Assembly: GCA_945898045.1 (NCBI GenBank)
Contig: CAMDGG010000008.1
Location: 1 to 55,044, forward strand
Source: a bacterium UBP8_UBA817
GTDB taxonomy: Bacteria > Margulisbacteria > Marinamargulisbacteria > SXXA01 > SICP01
Direction of reading: 5' to 3'
Length of the DNA: 55,044 nt
Part shown: positions 25,387 to 33,677 of the stretch, piece after piece
Layout of the letters: each line of letters begins with the position of its first letter
Position numbering within the stretch: the first letter of the stretch is position 1
Made by a program: the position numbers and the translations under genes
The notes under the pieces: model-generated
Database searches by the model: none
What the model saw: the letters and a program-made list of their open reading frames with translations, nothing else
What the model was told of the DNA's origin: nothing

Positions 25387-27348
25387 TTACAACGCTAACA
25401 TCGTCAACGCTTCAATCTGATCCCGCAACACGGCTGCCAATTCAAACTCCAAATTCTCAGCGGCTGCTTTCATATCTTTTCGTAATTTACTTAACAATTT
25501 CGGAAGTCTCTCCGGAGTCACCGAGTCTACTTCAGAAAGCACTTGGGCCAATGCCTTTCGATCCGCATCTCGGATATCCGAAATACGCTTCTTAATAGAC
25601 TGAGGAATAATACCATGTGCCTCGTTATATGACATCTGAATCTCACGCCTTCGATTGGTCTCATTCACCGCTGATTTAATCGACTGAGTCAATTTATCCG
25701 CGTACAAAATCACACGACCTTTGACATGTCTCGCGGCCCTACCCATCGTCTGAATCAACGACCGCTCGTTACGCAAAAACCCTTCTTTATCGGCGTCTAA
25801 AATCGCGACCAAAGCCACCTCGGGCAAATCCAATCCTTCACGCAATAAATTGACCCCCACCAACACATCAAACGTCCCAAGTCTTAACGCATGCAAAATA
25901 TCAATACGATCCAACGCCTTAATATCCGAATGCAAATACCGAACCTTAACCCCTTTTTCATCCAAGAAATCACTCAAATCTTCTGACATTTTTTTCGTAA
26001 TCGTACTCACCAACACCCGATCACCCTCTGCCACACACACTTTGATTTCTGCCAATAAATCTTCCACCTGATGCGCTGTCGATTTAATCACCACATGGGG
26101 ATCCAAAAGCCCCGTAGGCCTAATAATCTGTTCCACGACATGCCCTACACTACGCTCTATTTCATAACTGCCTGGCGTCGCAGATACACACAAAACTTGC
26201 CCAATTTTTGCCTCGAATTCCGCAAACCGAAGTGGCCGATTATCCATTGCAGACGGCAAACGAAATCCATAATCCACCAATGATTTTTTGCGCGCTTGAT
26301 CCCCGTTAAACATGCCCCCAATTTGGGGAATCGTCGCATGAGATTCGTCGATAATCGTTAAAAAATCTGGCGGGAAAAAGTCCAGCAAAACCCCAGGCGG
26401 CTCACCTGGCAAACGCCCCGACATCAACCGACTATAATTTTCAATGCCTTTGCAATAGCCCATTTCAGCCATCATTTCCATGTCATAATTGGTACGCTGT
26501 TCCAAACGATGCGCCTCAAGATCTTTTCCTTCTAAACGTAATTCCGCCAAGCGTGTTTCTAACTCACGCTTGATCAAAATAATCGCCTCATCCAATCCTT
26601 CGTTCACCACATAATGCGTCGCAGGAAAAATCTGCACCGTCTCCAATATTTCAATCACTTCCAGACTCACCGAATGCAATCGCTGAATCTGCTCCAACTC
26701 ATCCCCAAAAAAAGAAAGCCTAATCACGCTCTCCTCCCATGACGGAAACAAATCAATCACTTCACCCTTCACCCGATATCGACCTTGCTGCAATTCCACA
26801 TCATGCCGCTCGTATCGAATCTTCTGAAAATCGCGTAATAATCCCGCTCGATTATAATTCGTCCCTACTTTTAATGGGATAACACCTTTCATATATTCAT
26901 CAGGCAACCCCAAGCCATAAATACACGACACGGAAGCCACAATAATCACATCACGACGCATCAACAAAGACCGCGTTGCACTATGCCGAAGCCGCTCAAT
27001 TTCTTTGTTAATATCCGCCTCTTTTTCAATATAGACATCGCGCGACGCAATATACGCTTCCGGCTGATAATAATCGTAATAAGAAACAAAATATTCCACC
27101 GCACTATCCGGAAAAAATTCTCGAAATTCGGAGCACAATTGCGCCGCCAAAGTTTTATTATGTGCCAACACCAACGCCGGACGATCCAACTGCGCAATCA
27201 CATTGGCCACAGTAAAGGTCTTGCCAGACCCCGTTACACCCAACAACGTTTGACAGGCCTCACCAGATTCAAATCCAGCCACCAATTTTGCAATCGCAGC
27301 AGGCTGATCCCCCGTCGGTGAAAATTCAGATTTTAAATAAAAAGCCAT
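25387..27348 (-). CDS. uvrB: Excinuclease ABC subunit B
   Basis: UvrB is the damage-verifying helicase of nucleotide excision repair. The 653-residue protein shows FSPTGDQPAAIA, Walker A GVTGSGKT (37-44), the beta-hairpin region YYDYYQPEAYI, SCIYGLG, DESHATIPQ (Walker B), VSATPGSYE, INLLREGLDLPE-type GVNLLREGLDLPE, and a C-terminal UVR motif (about 615-650) for UvrC/UvrA contact. The usual length is 660-690. It heads the minus-strand unit that runs through hicB, hicA, uvrD and hemH. No Shine-Dalgarno is seen before the ATG; TAGACT lies 9 nt upstream. Confidence 0.97.
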   Translation of the reverse strand: MAFYLKSEFSPTGDQPAAIAKLVAGFESGEACQTLLGVTGSGKTFTVANVIAQLDRPALVLAHNKTLAAQLCSEFREFFPDSAVEYFVSYYDYYQPEAYIASRDVYIEKEADINKEIERLRHSATRSLLMRRDVIIVASVSCIYGLGLPDEYMKGVIPLKVGTNYNRAGLLRDFQKIRYERHDVELQQGRYRVKGEVIDLFPSWEESVIRLSFFGDELEQIQRLHSVSLEVIEILETVQIFPATHYVVNEGLDEAIILIKRELETRLAELRLEGKDLEAHRLEQRTNYDMEMMAEMGYCKGIENYSRLMSGRLPGEPPGVLLDFFPPDFLTIIDESHATIPQIGGMFNGDQARKKSLVDYGFRLPSAMDNRPLRFAEFEAKIGQVLCVSATPGSYEIERSVGHVVEQIIRPTGLLDPHVVIKSTAHQVEDLLAEIKVCVAEGDRVLVSTITKKMSEDLSDFLDEKGVKVRYLHSDIKALDRIDILHALRLGTFDVLVGVNLLREGLDLPEVALVAILDADKEGFLRNERSLIQTMGRAARHVKGRVILYADKLTQSIKSAVNETNRRREIQMSYNEAHGIIPQSIKKRISDIRDADRKALAQVLSEVDSVTPERLPKLLSKLRKDMKAAAENLEFELAAVLRDQIEALTMLAL

Positions 27349-27408
27349 GAAAAAAATAGTCTAACAAAAACACCACAAAATATCACTGAAATTAATTTTT
27401 AAAAAAAT

Positions 27409-27437
27409 TCGACAATTAGTAAATTTACAAATAAAGT
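27409..27437 (+). promoter_or_regulatory. Candidate promoter of the mitochondrial-carrier-like / racemase-like unit
   Basis: TCGACA (27409-27414) and TAAAGT (27432-27437) with a 17-nt spacer. The leader to the ATG at 27539 would be about 95 nt; no stable hairpin or riboswitch-like structure is evident in it. The match is moderate. Confidence 0.4.
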
Positions 27438-27538
27438 AATGCGGAATTCACCAAAACGTAACGATAGGAATCGAAACAGTCTACAAGTTGAGCAGATATC
27501 CCATATCCAACACACAACAGTTTACAGGGAGAATTCAT

Positions 27539-28660
27539 ATGCCACCAATCGGACAAGCACCACTAATCAGTCAAACCTCTCATAAAAAACCGCAGCAACA
27601 AAATACACCGTCCCAAAAAACACACGTACCAAAATCAGCCACCCTCCCCCGTCAAACATCCACATTTTCGTCATTCACAGGCGCATTCAACCCACTTTTC
27701 AGACATGCTACTTGCGAGATAAAAGATGACTCTACTAAAATTGAAGAACACAACCCTGGCGCTAACGGATATATTGATATTGGCCCTTCATCTACGCATT
27801 CACCATCCCCTTCCGACACACCCCCATCTCCTTCAAATCCAATGTCAAAATATGGAGTGCTCACCTTTGGAGTGCTTTTGGGCTCCGGTCTTGAGAATGC
27901 ACTCAGACAACCTGCAGGATACGTTGCAACACAATATGTTATGGAATCAAAATCATTCCCAGACATATTTGCAACAATTAGACAAAACCCAGGGAAACTT
28001 TATGGCAGCTTTAGCGCCTTCAAATTCAATACATTTGCAAGATTTTTTCAAAGAGGGGGCTGTTTCGAAATAAATCACAGCCTAAACGGACATCTAAAAG
28101 ACTTGTCTCCAACTCAAAAAGCATTAATCACAACTGGTATAGTCACAGCATATGAATATCTCGTAAATACACCCGTTGATAGAGCCATGACCTTATATCA
28201 GGCGGACAAAGTAAAGCATCCTGGAGAAGCCTTTAAAATGAATAATCTAGGCGAGCTCTGGAGAACACTCAAATCCCCAGCAACCTGGGAAGCCGGAGGC
28301 GCCGTCCTTGCTCGAAACCTCACTTTCAACGTCGTAATGGTTGCCGCTATGCAAAATGAACCTGAATCAGTAAAATCCACCCCTATGCACTACGGTTATT
28401 TAGCAGCAACATCGTTAACCTGCGCCCTTGCTAGCCAACCATTCGAAGTGCTGAGATTCGAACGCACAAAAGAAGAAAAACCGACTTCGTACTTTAAGAA
28501 ATTTACCAACTTATTAAGAGAAGGGGGGATCTCTAGACTTTGGAAGGGAAGTATACCCAGAGGAACCTCAGTCGGAGGCGGCCTAATGGTCTCTCTAACG
28601 GTTTATAGTGAAGTCAAAAAAGTAATAGCCAACATGGAAAATGGAAACAGCCAAGCATAA
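27539..28660 (+). CDS. Mitochondrial-carrier-like membrane protein with disordered N-terminus
   Basis: This 373-residue protein begins with about 100 Pro/Ser/Thr/Gln-rich residues that look disordered. The rest has the three-repeat layout of the mitochondrial carrier family. Repeat 3 is clearest: SQPFEVLRFERTK at 299-311 (Px[DE]xx[RK]), then LLREGGISRLWKG (325-337) and a closing helix ending VYSEVKKVI, close to the end of ADP/ATP carriers. Repeat 2 has NTPVDRAMTLY (210-220). Repeat 1 is degenerate, with RQPAGYVATQ (123-132) and NPGKLYGSF. GGGAG lies 7 nt before the ATG, which I prefer to the TTG at 27488. The racemase-like gene starts 23 nt downstream. A comparable bacterial protein is known from Legionella (LncP, an effector). 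The substrate and membrane of residence are unknown. Confidence 0.75.
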   Translation: MPPIGQAPLISQTSHKKPQQQNTPSQKTHVPKSATLPRQTSTFSSFTGAFNPLFRHATCEIKDDSTKIEEHNPGANGYIDIGPSSTHSPSPSDTPPSPSNPMSKYGVLTFGVLLGSGLENALRQPAGYVATQYVMESKSFPDIFATIRQNPGKLYGSFSAFKFNTFARFFQRGGCFEINHSLNGHLKDLSPTQKALITTGIVTAYEYLVNTPVDRAMTLYQADKVKHPGEAFKMNNLGELWRTLKSPATWEAGGAVLARNLTFNVVMVAAMQNEPESVKSTPMHYGYLAATSLTCALASQPFEVLRFERTKEEKPTSYFKKFTNLLREGGISRLWKGSIPRGTSVGGGLMVSLTVYSEVKKVIANMENGNSQA

Positions 28661-28683
28661 CTCAAAATAATCAGGAGAACAGA

Positions 28684-30027
28684 ATGGGATCACTACTAGG
28701 CAAAGCAGCAACAATAGCATTCAGAGCGTCACCTGCTATAAGTGCAGCACTAAAAATAGGTGCCCGCGTTAGAACCGTAAGTGATACAGTACCAAATAAA
28801 AGAGGAAACGTTAGAACACTATTTGATGCACCCCCACCCCATTCATTTATGACATCTCCAAGAAATACTATTCCAGCAGGTACACTTGATCATTGTAAAA
28901 TACGCTTTGAACTTAATCTAACTCTTCCGAGACTAAAGGATACCCAAAAAAGTGGAGCTCCAAGCATACTGCATCAGTTGAAATCTACAATTAGCCGAGG
29001 CTCATCTCTTGGACGATCACAAACTGTTGCACGCCCCAGACTCAATATCGTCTTCGGAGACTCCGGACTAGGAGGACTTATTTTTGCAATACAACAAATC
29101 GAAAGCATTAGAGAACCCTTATTAAAATTAATGCAAGATTACGATATTGAGGGAATACTAGCTCAACATATTGGAGATACCCTTAATGCTCCCTATGGCG
29201 TCCGCTCAAAAGAAGAGCTCTATTTACTCGCACTTAATGGTACGTTGATGGGAAAAGTTGTAGGTGCCAACTACTACGTCAAAGCCTGTAATACAGCCTC
29301 CACAGTGATCCCTGATGTCATCATCAGAACTTTTCAATCAATCATAGGAAATTTAGATCCTATTGTTCAAATTATTGATCATAGTGCAGAAACCCTTTAC
29401 CAAAAAGGAGAGATCAAAGTCAATCCAAAAACAGGGGAGCAAGAAATACATCTCATGGTTTTAGCAACACCTTTCGTAACAAACCAAAGTAAAGTTTATA
29501 ATCAGAAATTACACGAAATTCATCGAGCAAAATACCCAAGCGGAACCCCAAAATTAGTACTTCATGAAATTGGCCCAGAAAACTGGGTGCGAAACATTGA
29601 AACAGGTGTGGACACCAACGAACAACATAGAGATGTCAAAAATGTCATAGATACCTATATGGCCAGCATCCCAGAAGAACAAAGAGGGATGATTTCAGCG
29701 GTAGGCCTATACTGCACCCACTTCCCCTTTTATACCATCCAAATTCGTGATGCACTTTCAAGTCACTCCCCTCACTTCCAAGACATTCCTTATGTAGAAC
29801 AAGGTGAAATATTTGGGGATAAACTATTAAAAGATATTACGAGTGAAATTACAGCCGGCCATATAAAACAAAGAGAAACCCCTCTCACAAGAGAAGAGGC
29901 AACCAAACGATTCGATGGCAAAATACTATCCCTAAGCACATTTGATAATCGAAAACAAACCCAAGCAGCGTTGGTAACCCTGGGGCTTACACATGCAGTG
30001 AGCGACTTAAGTTTATATTCTATCTAG
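28684..30027 (+). CDS. Aspartate/glutamate racemase-superfamily protein with 115-residue N-terminal extension
   Basis: Residues 118-447 match the MurI-type two-Cys racemase fold: VFGDSGLGGLIFA (Asp126, Ser127), QHIGDTLNAPYG, KACNTAST with Cys202, VLATP, and GLYCTHFPF with Cys344. Both catalytic Cys are present, so activity is plausible. Residues 1-115 are a basic, Ser/Pro-rich, probably disordered extension with an Ala-rich helix at the start (MGSLLGKAATIAFRASPA), not a normal signal peptide. MurI itself is about 270 residues, so the core also has insertions. It lies 23 nt after the carrier-like gene and tail to tail with an exported paralogue. Whether it feeds peptidoglycan D-glutamate or does something else is unknown. 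Confidence 0.77.
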   Translation: MGSLLGKAATIAFRASPAISAALKIGARVRTVSDTVPNKRGNVRTLFDAPPPHSFMTSPRNTIPAGTLDHCKIRFELNLTLPRLKDTQKSGAPSILHQLKSTISRGSSLGRSQTVARPRLNIVFGDSGLGGLIFAIQQIESIREPLLKLMQDYDIEGILAQHIGDTLNAPYGVRSKEELYLLALNGTLMGKVVGANYYVKACNTASTVIPDVIIRTFQSIIGNLDPIVQIIDHSAETLYQKGEIKVNPKTGEQEIHLMVLATPFVTNQSKVYNQKLHEIHRAKYPSGTPKLVLHEIGPENWVRNIETGVDTNEQHRDVKNVIDTYMASIPEEQRGMISAVGLYCTHFPFYTIQIRDALSSHSPHFQDIPYVEQGEIFGDKLLKDITSEITAGHIKQRETPLTREEATKRFDGKILSLSTFDNRKQTQAALVTLGLTHAVSDLSLYSI

Positions 30028-30033
30028 TCCTAA

Positions 30034-30070
30034 CAAAAAAAGCCTGAGTAGATACTTACTCAGGCTCCTT
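30034..30070. terminator. Bidirectional rho-independent terminator
   Basis: A 10-bp perfect stem (AGCCTGAGTA at 30041-30050 with TACTCAGGCT at 30057-30066, 6-nt loop). Seven A's precede it, which give a T-run for the minus-strand racemase gene; a weaker pyrimidine run follows on the plus strand. It lies between the two convergent racemase-like genes. Confidence 0.85.
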
Positions 30071-30092
30071 TCAAAAAACCAGATTAATGAAG

Positions 30093-31163
30093 TTATTGAA
30101 GCTGCTTAATCTTTGCTGGAGACACAACCAACACATCCAATAATTCCGGCGCTACAATTTTAGCCACACCTTTCACTTCCTCTAAATTATCACCCGTAAT
30201 GTTTGAATAAATCATCGGATGCTTAATCGTCTTCACATCCAAAACCTCTTTTCTTTTCGCATACTTTCCAGCTTTCAAATCAGACAAAACACCGTCCTTA
30301 ATCTTAGCCGCAAAAATCTTACCCTGAGATACAAGCGCGACAGAACCAGTTACACCATGCTGAGTCATATACGATTGAATTTGTTTTTTAAAATAAGGGA
30401 AGTGCGTACAAAATAGACCAACAGCCGTCACCGACGTTGCACCCGGTTGTGCCAAGAATGCAGACATATCTGATTTTAAATCGGCCTGTTTAATATCATT
30501 AGAAACACCATGTTCAATATTATAAACCCACGTTTTAGGCCCATAAAAAAACGTCTTTAACGCCACACCCTCTTTACCAAAACGTTCCGCATGAATCGCT
30601 GCTAAAGCCGCTTGATAACGACCACTCTTAACCGTTGCAGGCGTTGCCAACACACCCATCGCAATTTCTTTTTGACCGTCTTTATTAGTTACTACTTTAG
30701 CTTTGCGATAAAGAGCCTCTGCACTCTTTTTAATAATGGCTGTTACAGGCGTATTGGGATACAACTTCTTAAAATAAGCATCCATCTCATCATCCACAAC
30801 GGTTGATGCCGTATTACACGCAATAACCACTTGATTAGACGTGACATCTTTATTCAAAAACCCAACAAAATCACGCGTTAAAACCGCAATGTCTGCAGGC
30901 TTCTTTTGGCCATAAGGCGCATTCTTTGTGTCGCCTACATGTTGAAATACAAAATTTACATGATATTTAGATTCAATCTGAAGCAAAAAAGGCAACAAAT
31001 CACGATACGCATCCATCGCAAAAATAAGACCCCCGACACCCGAATCACCAAACCCCAATACATAAGGCTTATCTATTTTAGACTCTGCCGCGCTCAAAGA
31101 TCCACCGAAAAACAAAACCCCTACCATCAAACCCAACAGCCATCGCTTCCAATCGTAATGCAT
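30093..31163 (-). CDS. Exported aspartate/glutamate racemase-superfamily protein
   Basis: This 356-residue paralogue of the preceding gene has a clear signal peptide (basic MHYDWKRW, a hydrophobic core, likely cleavage after SLSA at about 25). The core then shows GFGDSGVGGLIFA (Asp40, Ser41), QHVGDTKNAPYG, ACNTAST with Cys116, VLATPATV and GLFCTHFPYF with Cys252. Both catalytic Cys are kept. Racemases of this family are normally cytosolic, so a periplasmic copy is unusual. AGGAGG lies 6 nt before the ATG, which rules out the longer frame starting at 31214. A D-amino-acid role in the periplasm is an inference. Confidence 0.83.
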   Translation of the reverse strand: MHYDWKRWLLGLMVGVLFFGGSLSAAESKIDKPYVLGFGDSGVGGLIFAMDAYRDLLPFLLQIESKYHVNFVFQHVGDTKNAPYGQKKPADIAVLTRDFVGFLNKDVTSNQVVIACNTASTVVDDEMDAYFKKLYPNTPVTAIIKKSAEALYRKAKVVTNKDGQKEIAMGVLATPATVKSGRYQAALAAIHAERFGKEGVALKTFFYGPKTWVYNIEHGVSNDIKQADLKSDMSAFLAQPGATSVTAVGLFCTHFPYFKKQIQSYMTQHGVTGSVALVSQGKIFAAKIKDGVLSDLKAGKYAKRKEVLDVKTIKHPMIYSNITGDNLEEVKGVAKIVAPELLDVLVVSPAKIKQLQ

Positions 31164-31192
31164 ATCGATCCTCCTAATGATTAAGTCGCCCA

Positions 31193-31222
31193 AGAGTAAT
31201 CCTCTCAGAACCAAAAGTCCAA
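31193..31222 (-). promoter_or_regulatory. Candidate promoter of the exported racemase-like gene
   Basis: TTGGAC (31222-31217) and TACTCT (31198-31193) on the minus strand, 18-nt spacer, in the glpD to racemase gap. The match is weak to moderate; the gene could also be read from glpD. Confidence 0.35.
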
Positions 31223-31223
31223 C

Positions 31224-32750
31224 TTATTTTCTCTGCAATTCTCGAGCAAAAATTTCAGACACTTCATGCACACAAGACGCGCCCTGACCTTTGGTGAAAA
31301 ACAGTTGCGTTCTGCGTCTCATGAAATCGTCAGGCTGCATCGCGAATTCATATCGAATGGCATACACAACTTCACCTTTCAAATAGGTTGTCCCCGTTAG
31401 ACACTCGCAATTGTCAGAACGTTCCATCAGCGTCAATAAAACATCCCGATACGCGCTACCATATCGCGAAATCACATCATCATAGATCTCTTTAGAGACC
31501 GGATACATCACCGCATCTTCTTCATAATTGGCCTCTATCTGATCTCCCCCAAACAAAGGCATCTCCCGTGTTAAAGATCGAAATACGCGATGCGAAAGTT
31601 TGACATGAATCTTCGCCGCAGCAGACTCTGAAACTGCACGATACGTTGTATATTTCCCCCCAATAACCGACAAGAAATTTCGCCGATTCCAACTAAACTT
31701 ATGCTCACGCGACACAGAGCCAATCAGGCCACTTTTTTTTCGTAATAATGGACGAATCCCTACAAAAGAACTCACCACATCTTCTGAGGTCAACTGACTA
31801 TCCGGAAATTGCAAAGCCGTTTCCCTGATTAAATAGTCTATATCTTCCTGTTCTACAGAAACAGAATCAATGGGCCCTTTATAGTCCGTATCGGTTGTCC
31901 CAATCATCGACTGCTCCCCCCAAGGCAACACAAAAAATACCCGACCATCCGACCGACTCATCACCAAAACAGCATGATCTTTCGTCAATTTTCGAGTGAC
32001 AATATGAACCCCTTTACTAGGCCTCAACAATTTTTCCGCATTGGGAGTAAGCAAATCCAAGACATCATCAGACCAAGGGCCCGTCGCATTTACAAAATAT
32101 GTTGCTTTAAGCGTTGCTTCTTCACCAGAAAAAACATCTCGAATCTGTACAGAATTCACCCGACGTTTATCGGCATTAACGGTAATCACAGACGTATAAT
32201 TCAAAATTATCGCGCCAAATTCCTGCGCCTGCAATGCCGTTTCTAAACAAACACGGGCATCGTCCATCTGTGCATCTTGATAAATAGCCGCACCTAAAAG
32301 CCCATCCCGAAGAATCCCCGCTTCCCTTTTAATGGTTTCTTCCACAGATAGCCAGCCCGAATCACCCAAACGATGACGCCCAGACAATCGATCATATAGC
32401 CACACACCCACACGCACCATCCACACAGGACGCGAACTCGTTTTATACACCGGCAACAGAAACGCCAGTTTTTTAACCAAATGAGGCGCATTTTTGAGCA
32501 GATAATACCGCTCTCGACAGGCCTCCCACACCAATTTAAGATTGCCTTGCTCCAAATACCGAAGACCCCCATGCACCAACTTAGAAGATGCACTACTAGT
32601 TCCGCCTCCGATATCCCCCTCCTCCACAAGAAGGACAGAATGTCCACGCAACGCCAACTCACGAGCAATACCAACGCCATTAATCCCACCGCCCACAACA
32701 ATGACGTCATAGGTCGTGACAGAAATCCGTGATAAAGCAGGGCGCAACAT
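31224..32750 (-). CDS. glpD: Aerobic glycerol-3-phosphate dehydrogenase
   Basis: GlpD oxidises glycerol 3-phosphate to DHAP with FAD and passes electrons to quinone at the inner membrane. The 508-residue protein has the FAD-binding VIVVGGGINGVGIARELALRG, GTSSASSKLVHGGLRYLE, the NATGPWSD motif, FVLPWGEQSMIGTTDTDYKG and a C-terminal domain with IGGKYTTYR. It lies downstream of the small XRE gene (40 nt) and upstream of the exported racemase. tpiA, elsewhere in the window, would take the DHAP onward. Confidence 0.94.
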   Translation of the reverse strand: MLRPALSRISVTTYDVIVVGGGINGVGIARELALRGHSVLLVEEGDIGGGTSSASSKLVHGGLRYLEQGNLKLVWEACRERYYLLKNAPHLVKKLAFLLPVYKTSSRPVWMVRVGVWLYDRLSGRHRLGDSGWLSVEETIKREAGILRDGLLGAAIYQDAQMDDARVCLETALQAQEFGAIILNYTSVITVNADKRRVNSVQIRDVFSGEEATLKATYFVNATGPWSDDVLDLLTPNAEKLLRPSKGVHIVTRKLTKDHAVLVMSRSDGRVFFVLPWGEQSMIGTTDTDYKGPIDSVSVEQEDIDYLIRETALQFPDSQLTSEDVVSSFVGIRPLLRKKSGLIGSVSREHKFSWNRRNFLSVIGGKYTTYRAVSESAAAKIHVKLSHRVFRSLTREMPLFGGDQIEANYEEDAVMYPVSKEIYDDVISRYGSAYRDVLLTLMERSDNCECLTGTTYLKGEVVYAIRYEFAMQPDDFMRRRTQLFFTKGQGASCVHEVSEIFARELQRK

Positions 32751-32790
32751 ACATAAACTCTACCATAATCCATAACAACCTCCCAAAGGA

Positions 32791-33015
32791 CTAGTTATCT
32801 CGTGCAACAAACACATCCTCAAACCGGTACCGATGTTGTAGCGCCTCCAAAATTCTGCGCGCCATCGTCTTGGACATCGTATACAACGGATTGTCCGATT
32901 GAATCCGAGACAAATAGCTCTGACTCGTCCCAACCTCCCGAGCAATTGCCGACAACGTATACAATTCTTTATCCAAAACTGCCTGAAACTTTTGTCGATT
33001 GATTTTAATTTTCAT
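32791..33015 (-). CDS. Small XRE-family DNA-binding protein (Cro-like)
   Basis: This 74-residue protein is little more than one helix-turn-helix: TLSAIAREVGTSQSYLSRIQS is the HTH, followed by helices with MARRILEALQHRY. The ATG at 33015 is preceded by GGGGGTG; a slightly longer start at 33027 lacks a ribosome site. It is divergent from a larger XRE regulator across 95 bp, and upstream of glpD, which it may control. No phage genes flank it. Confidence 0.72.
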   Translation of the reverse strand: MKIKINRQKFQAVLDKELYTLSAIAREVGTSQSYLSRIQSDNPLYTMSKTMARRILEALQHRYRFEDVFVARDN

Positions 33016-33095
33016 ACACACCCCCATTAATTAGATAATTCTAAATTTATCATTTTAAAACAATCATTTCAATATTTGATTTTCAGAAATTACTC

Positions 33096-33118
33096 TATAA
33101 TGCATGACAAATGCATGA
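33096..33118 (+). promoter_or_regulatory. -10 box and ATGCATGA direct repeat at the start of the XRE regulator gene
   Basis: TATAAT at 33096-33101 is followed by two copies of ATGCATGA (33100-33107 and 33111-33118), 11 nt apart, about one helical turn. Each contains the palindrome ATGCAT. The second copy includes the start codon of the regulator gene. This is a plausible operator for autoregulation by one of the two divergent XRE proteins. Confidence 0.5.
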
Positions 33119-33677
33119 AGAAAAAAATTTAGGCGCGTTTCTACGCAAAAAAAGAGCCGAAAAAAACTGGGCCGTCTATAAACTTCACAGACAATCAGGC
33201 GTCTCCACCACCTACATCAACCAAATCGAAGCGAACACACGGCAAAAACCATCCGTCCCCATCATCAAAAAACTAGCCACCGCACTCGACGTCCCATACG
33301 AAACCTTCATGGTTCTAGCCGGCTACATCACCCCAAACCATGTCGCAGAACAACAACCAACCTACACCGCAGAACCCAATACCATCCCCATTCTCACCAT
33401 CACCTCAACCAAACGAACGCTACCCTACCCCAAAAGCAAAACCCACCTCACCATTCCCGGCCCCTCTCACCCCAGCCACTACGCCATACGCTACACCGGC
33501 AAAGTCCCAGAACAGTACAAAAGCCCCACCTACATCGTCATCAACCCCGACCTCTCCCACAAAAAAGACGACCTCGTCGTCATCGTCAAAAACGAAAAAG
33601 CACTGATAACCGTCAGTAAAACCGTCAAAAACGAAGTCGTTTTAGGGAAAATCGTTTGGATGTTGTGCGAGTTTTAA
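33111..33677 (+). CDS. XRE-family regulator with LexA/CI-like C-terminal domain
   Basis: In 188 residues, 1-70 form an XRE helix-turn-helix (LGAFLRKKRAEKNW, then YKLHRQSGVSTTYINQIE) and about 105-188 resemble the S24/LexA C-terminal fold (IPGPSHPSHYAIRYTG, KKDDLVVIVKNEKALITV, VLGKIVWML). I do not see the Ala-Gly cleavage site or a clear Ser-Lys dyad, so self-cleavage is doubtful. Its C-terminal coding region overlaps convergent rmlA by 4 nt. TATAAT lies 9 nt before the ATG, with no Shine-Dalgarno, as expected for a near-leaderless mRNA. It forms a divergent pair with the 74-residue XRE gene. Confidence 0.78.
   Translation: MHEEKNLGAFLRKKRAEKNWAVYKLHRQSGVSTTYINQIEANTRQKPSVPIIKKLATALDVPYETFMVLAGYITPNHVAEQQPTYTAEPNTIPILTITSTKRTLPYPKSKTHLTIPGPSHPSHYAIRYTGKVPEQYKSPTYIVINPDLSHKKDDLVVIVKNEKALITVSKTVKNEVVLGKIVWMLCEF

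Noticed and set aside
27539-28660. Calling the carrier-like protein an ADP/ATP carrier
   Set aside because: The C-terminal end resembles that of ADP/ATP carriers, but the RRRMMM-type signature is absent and repeat 1 is degenerate, so the substrate cannot be named.
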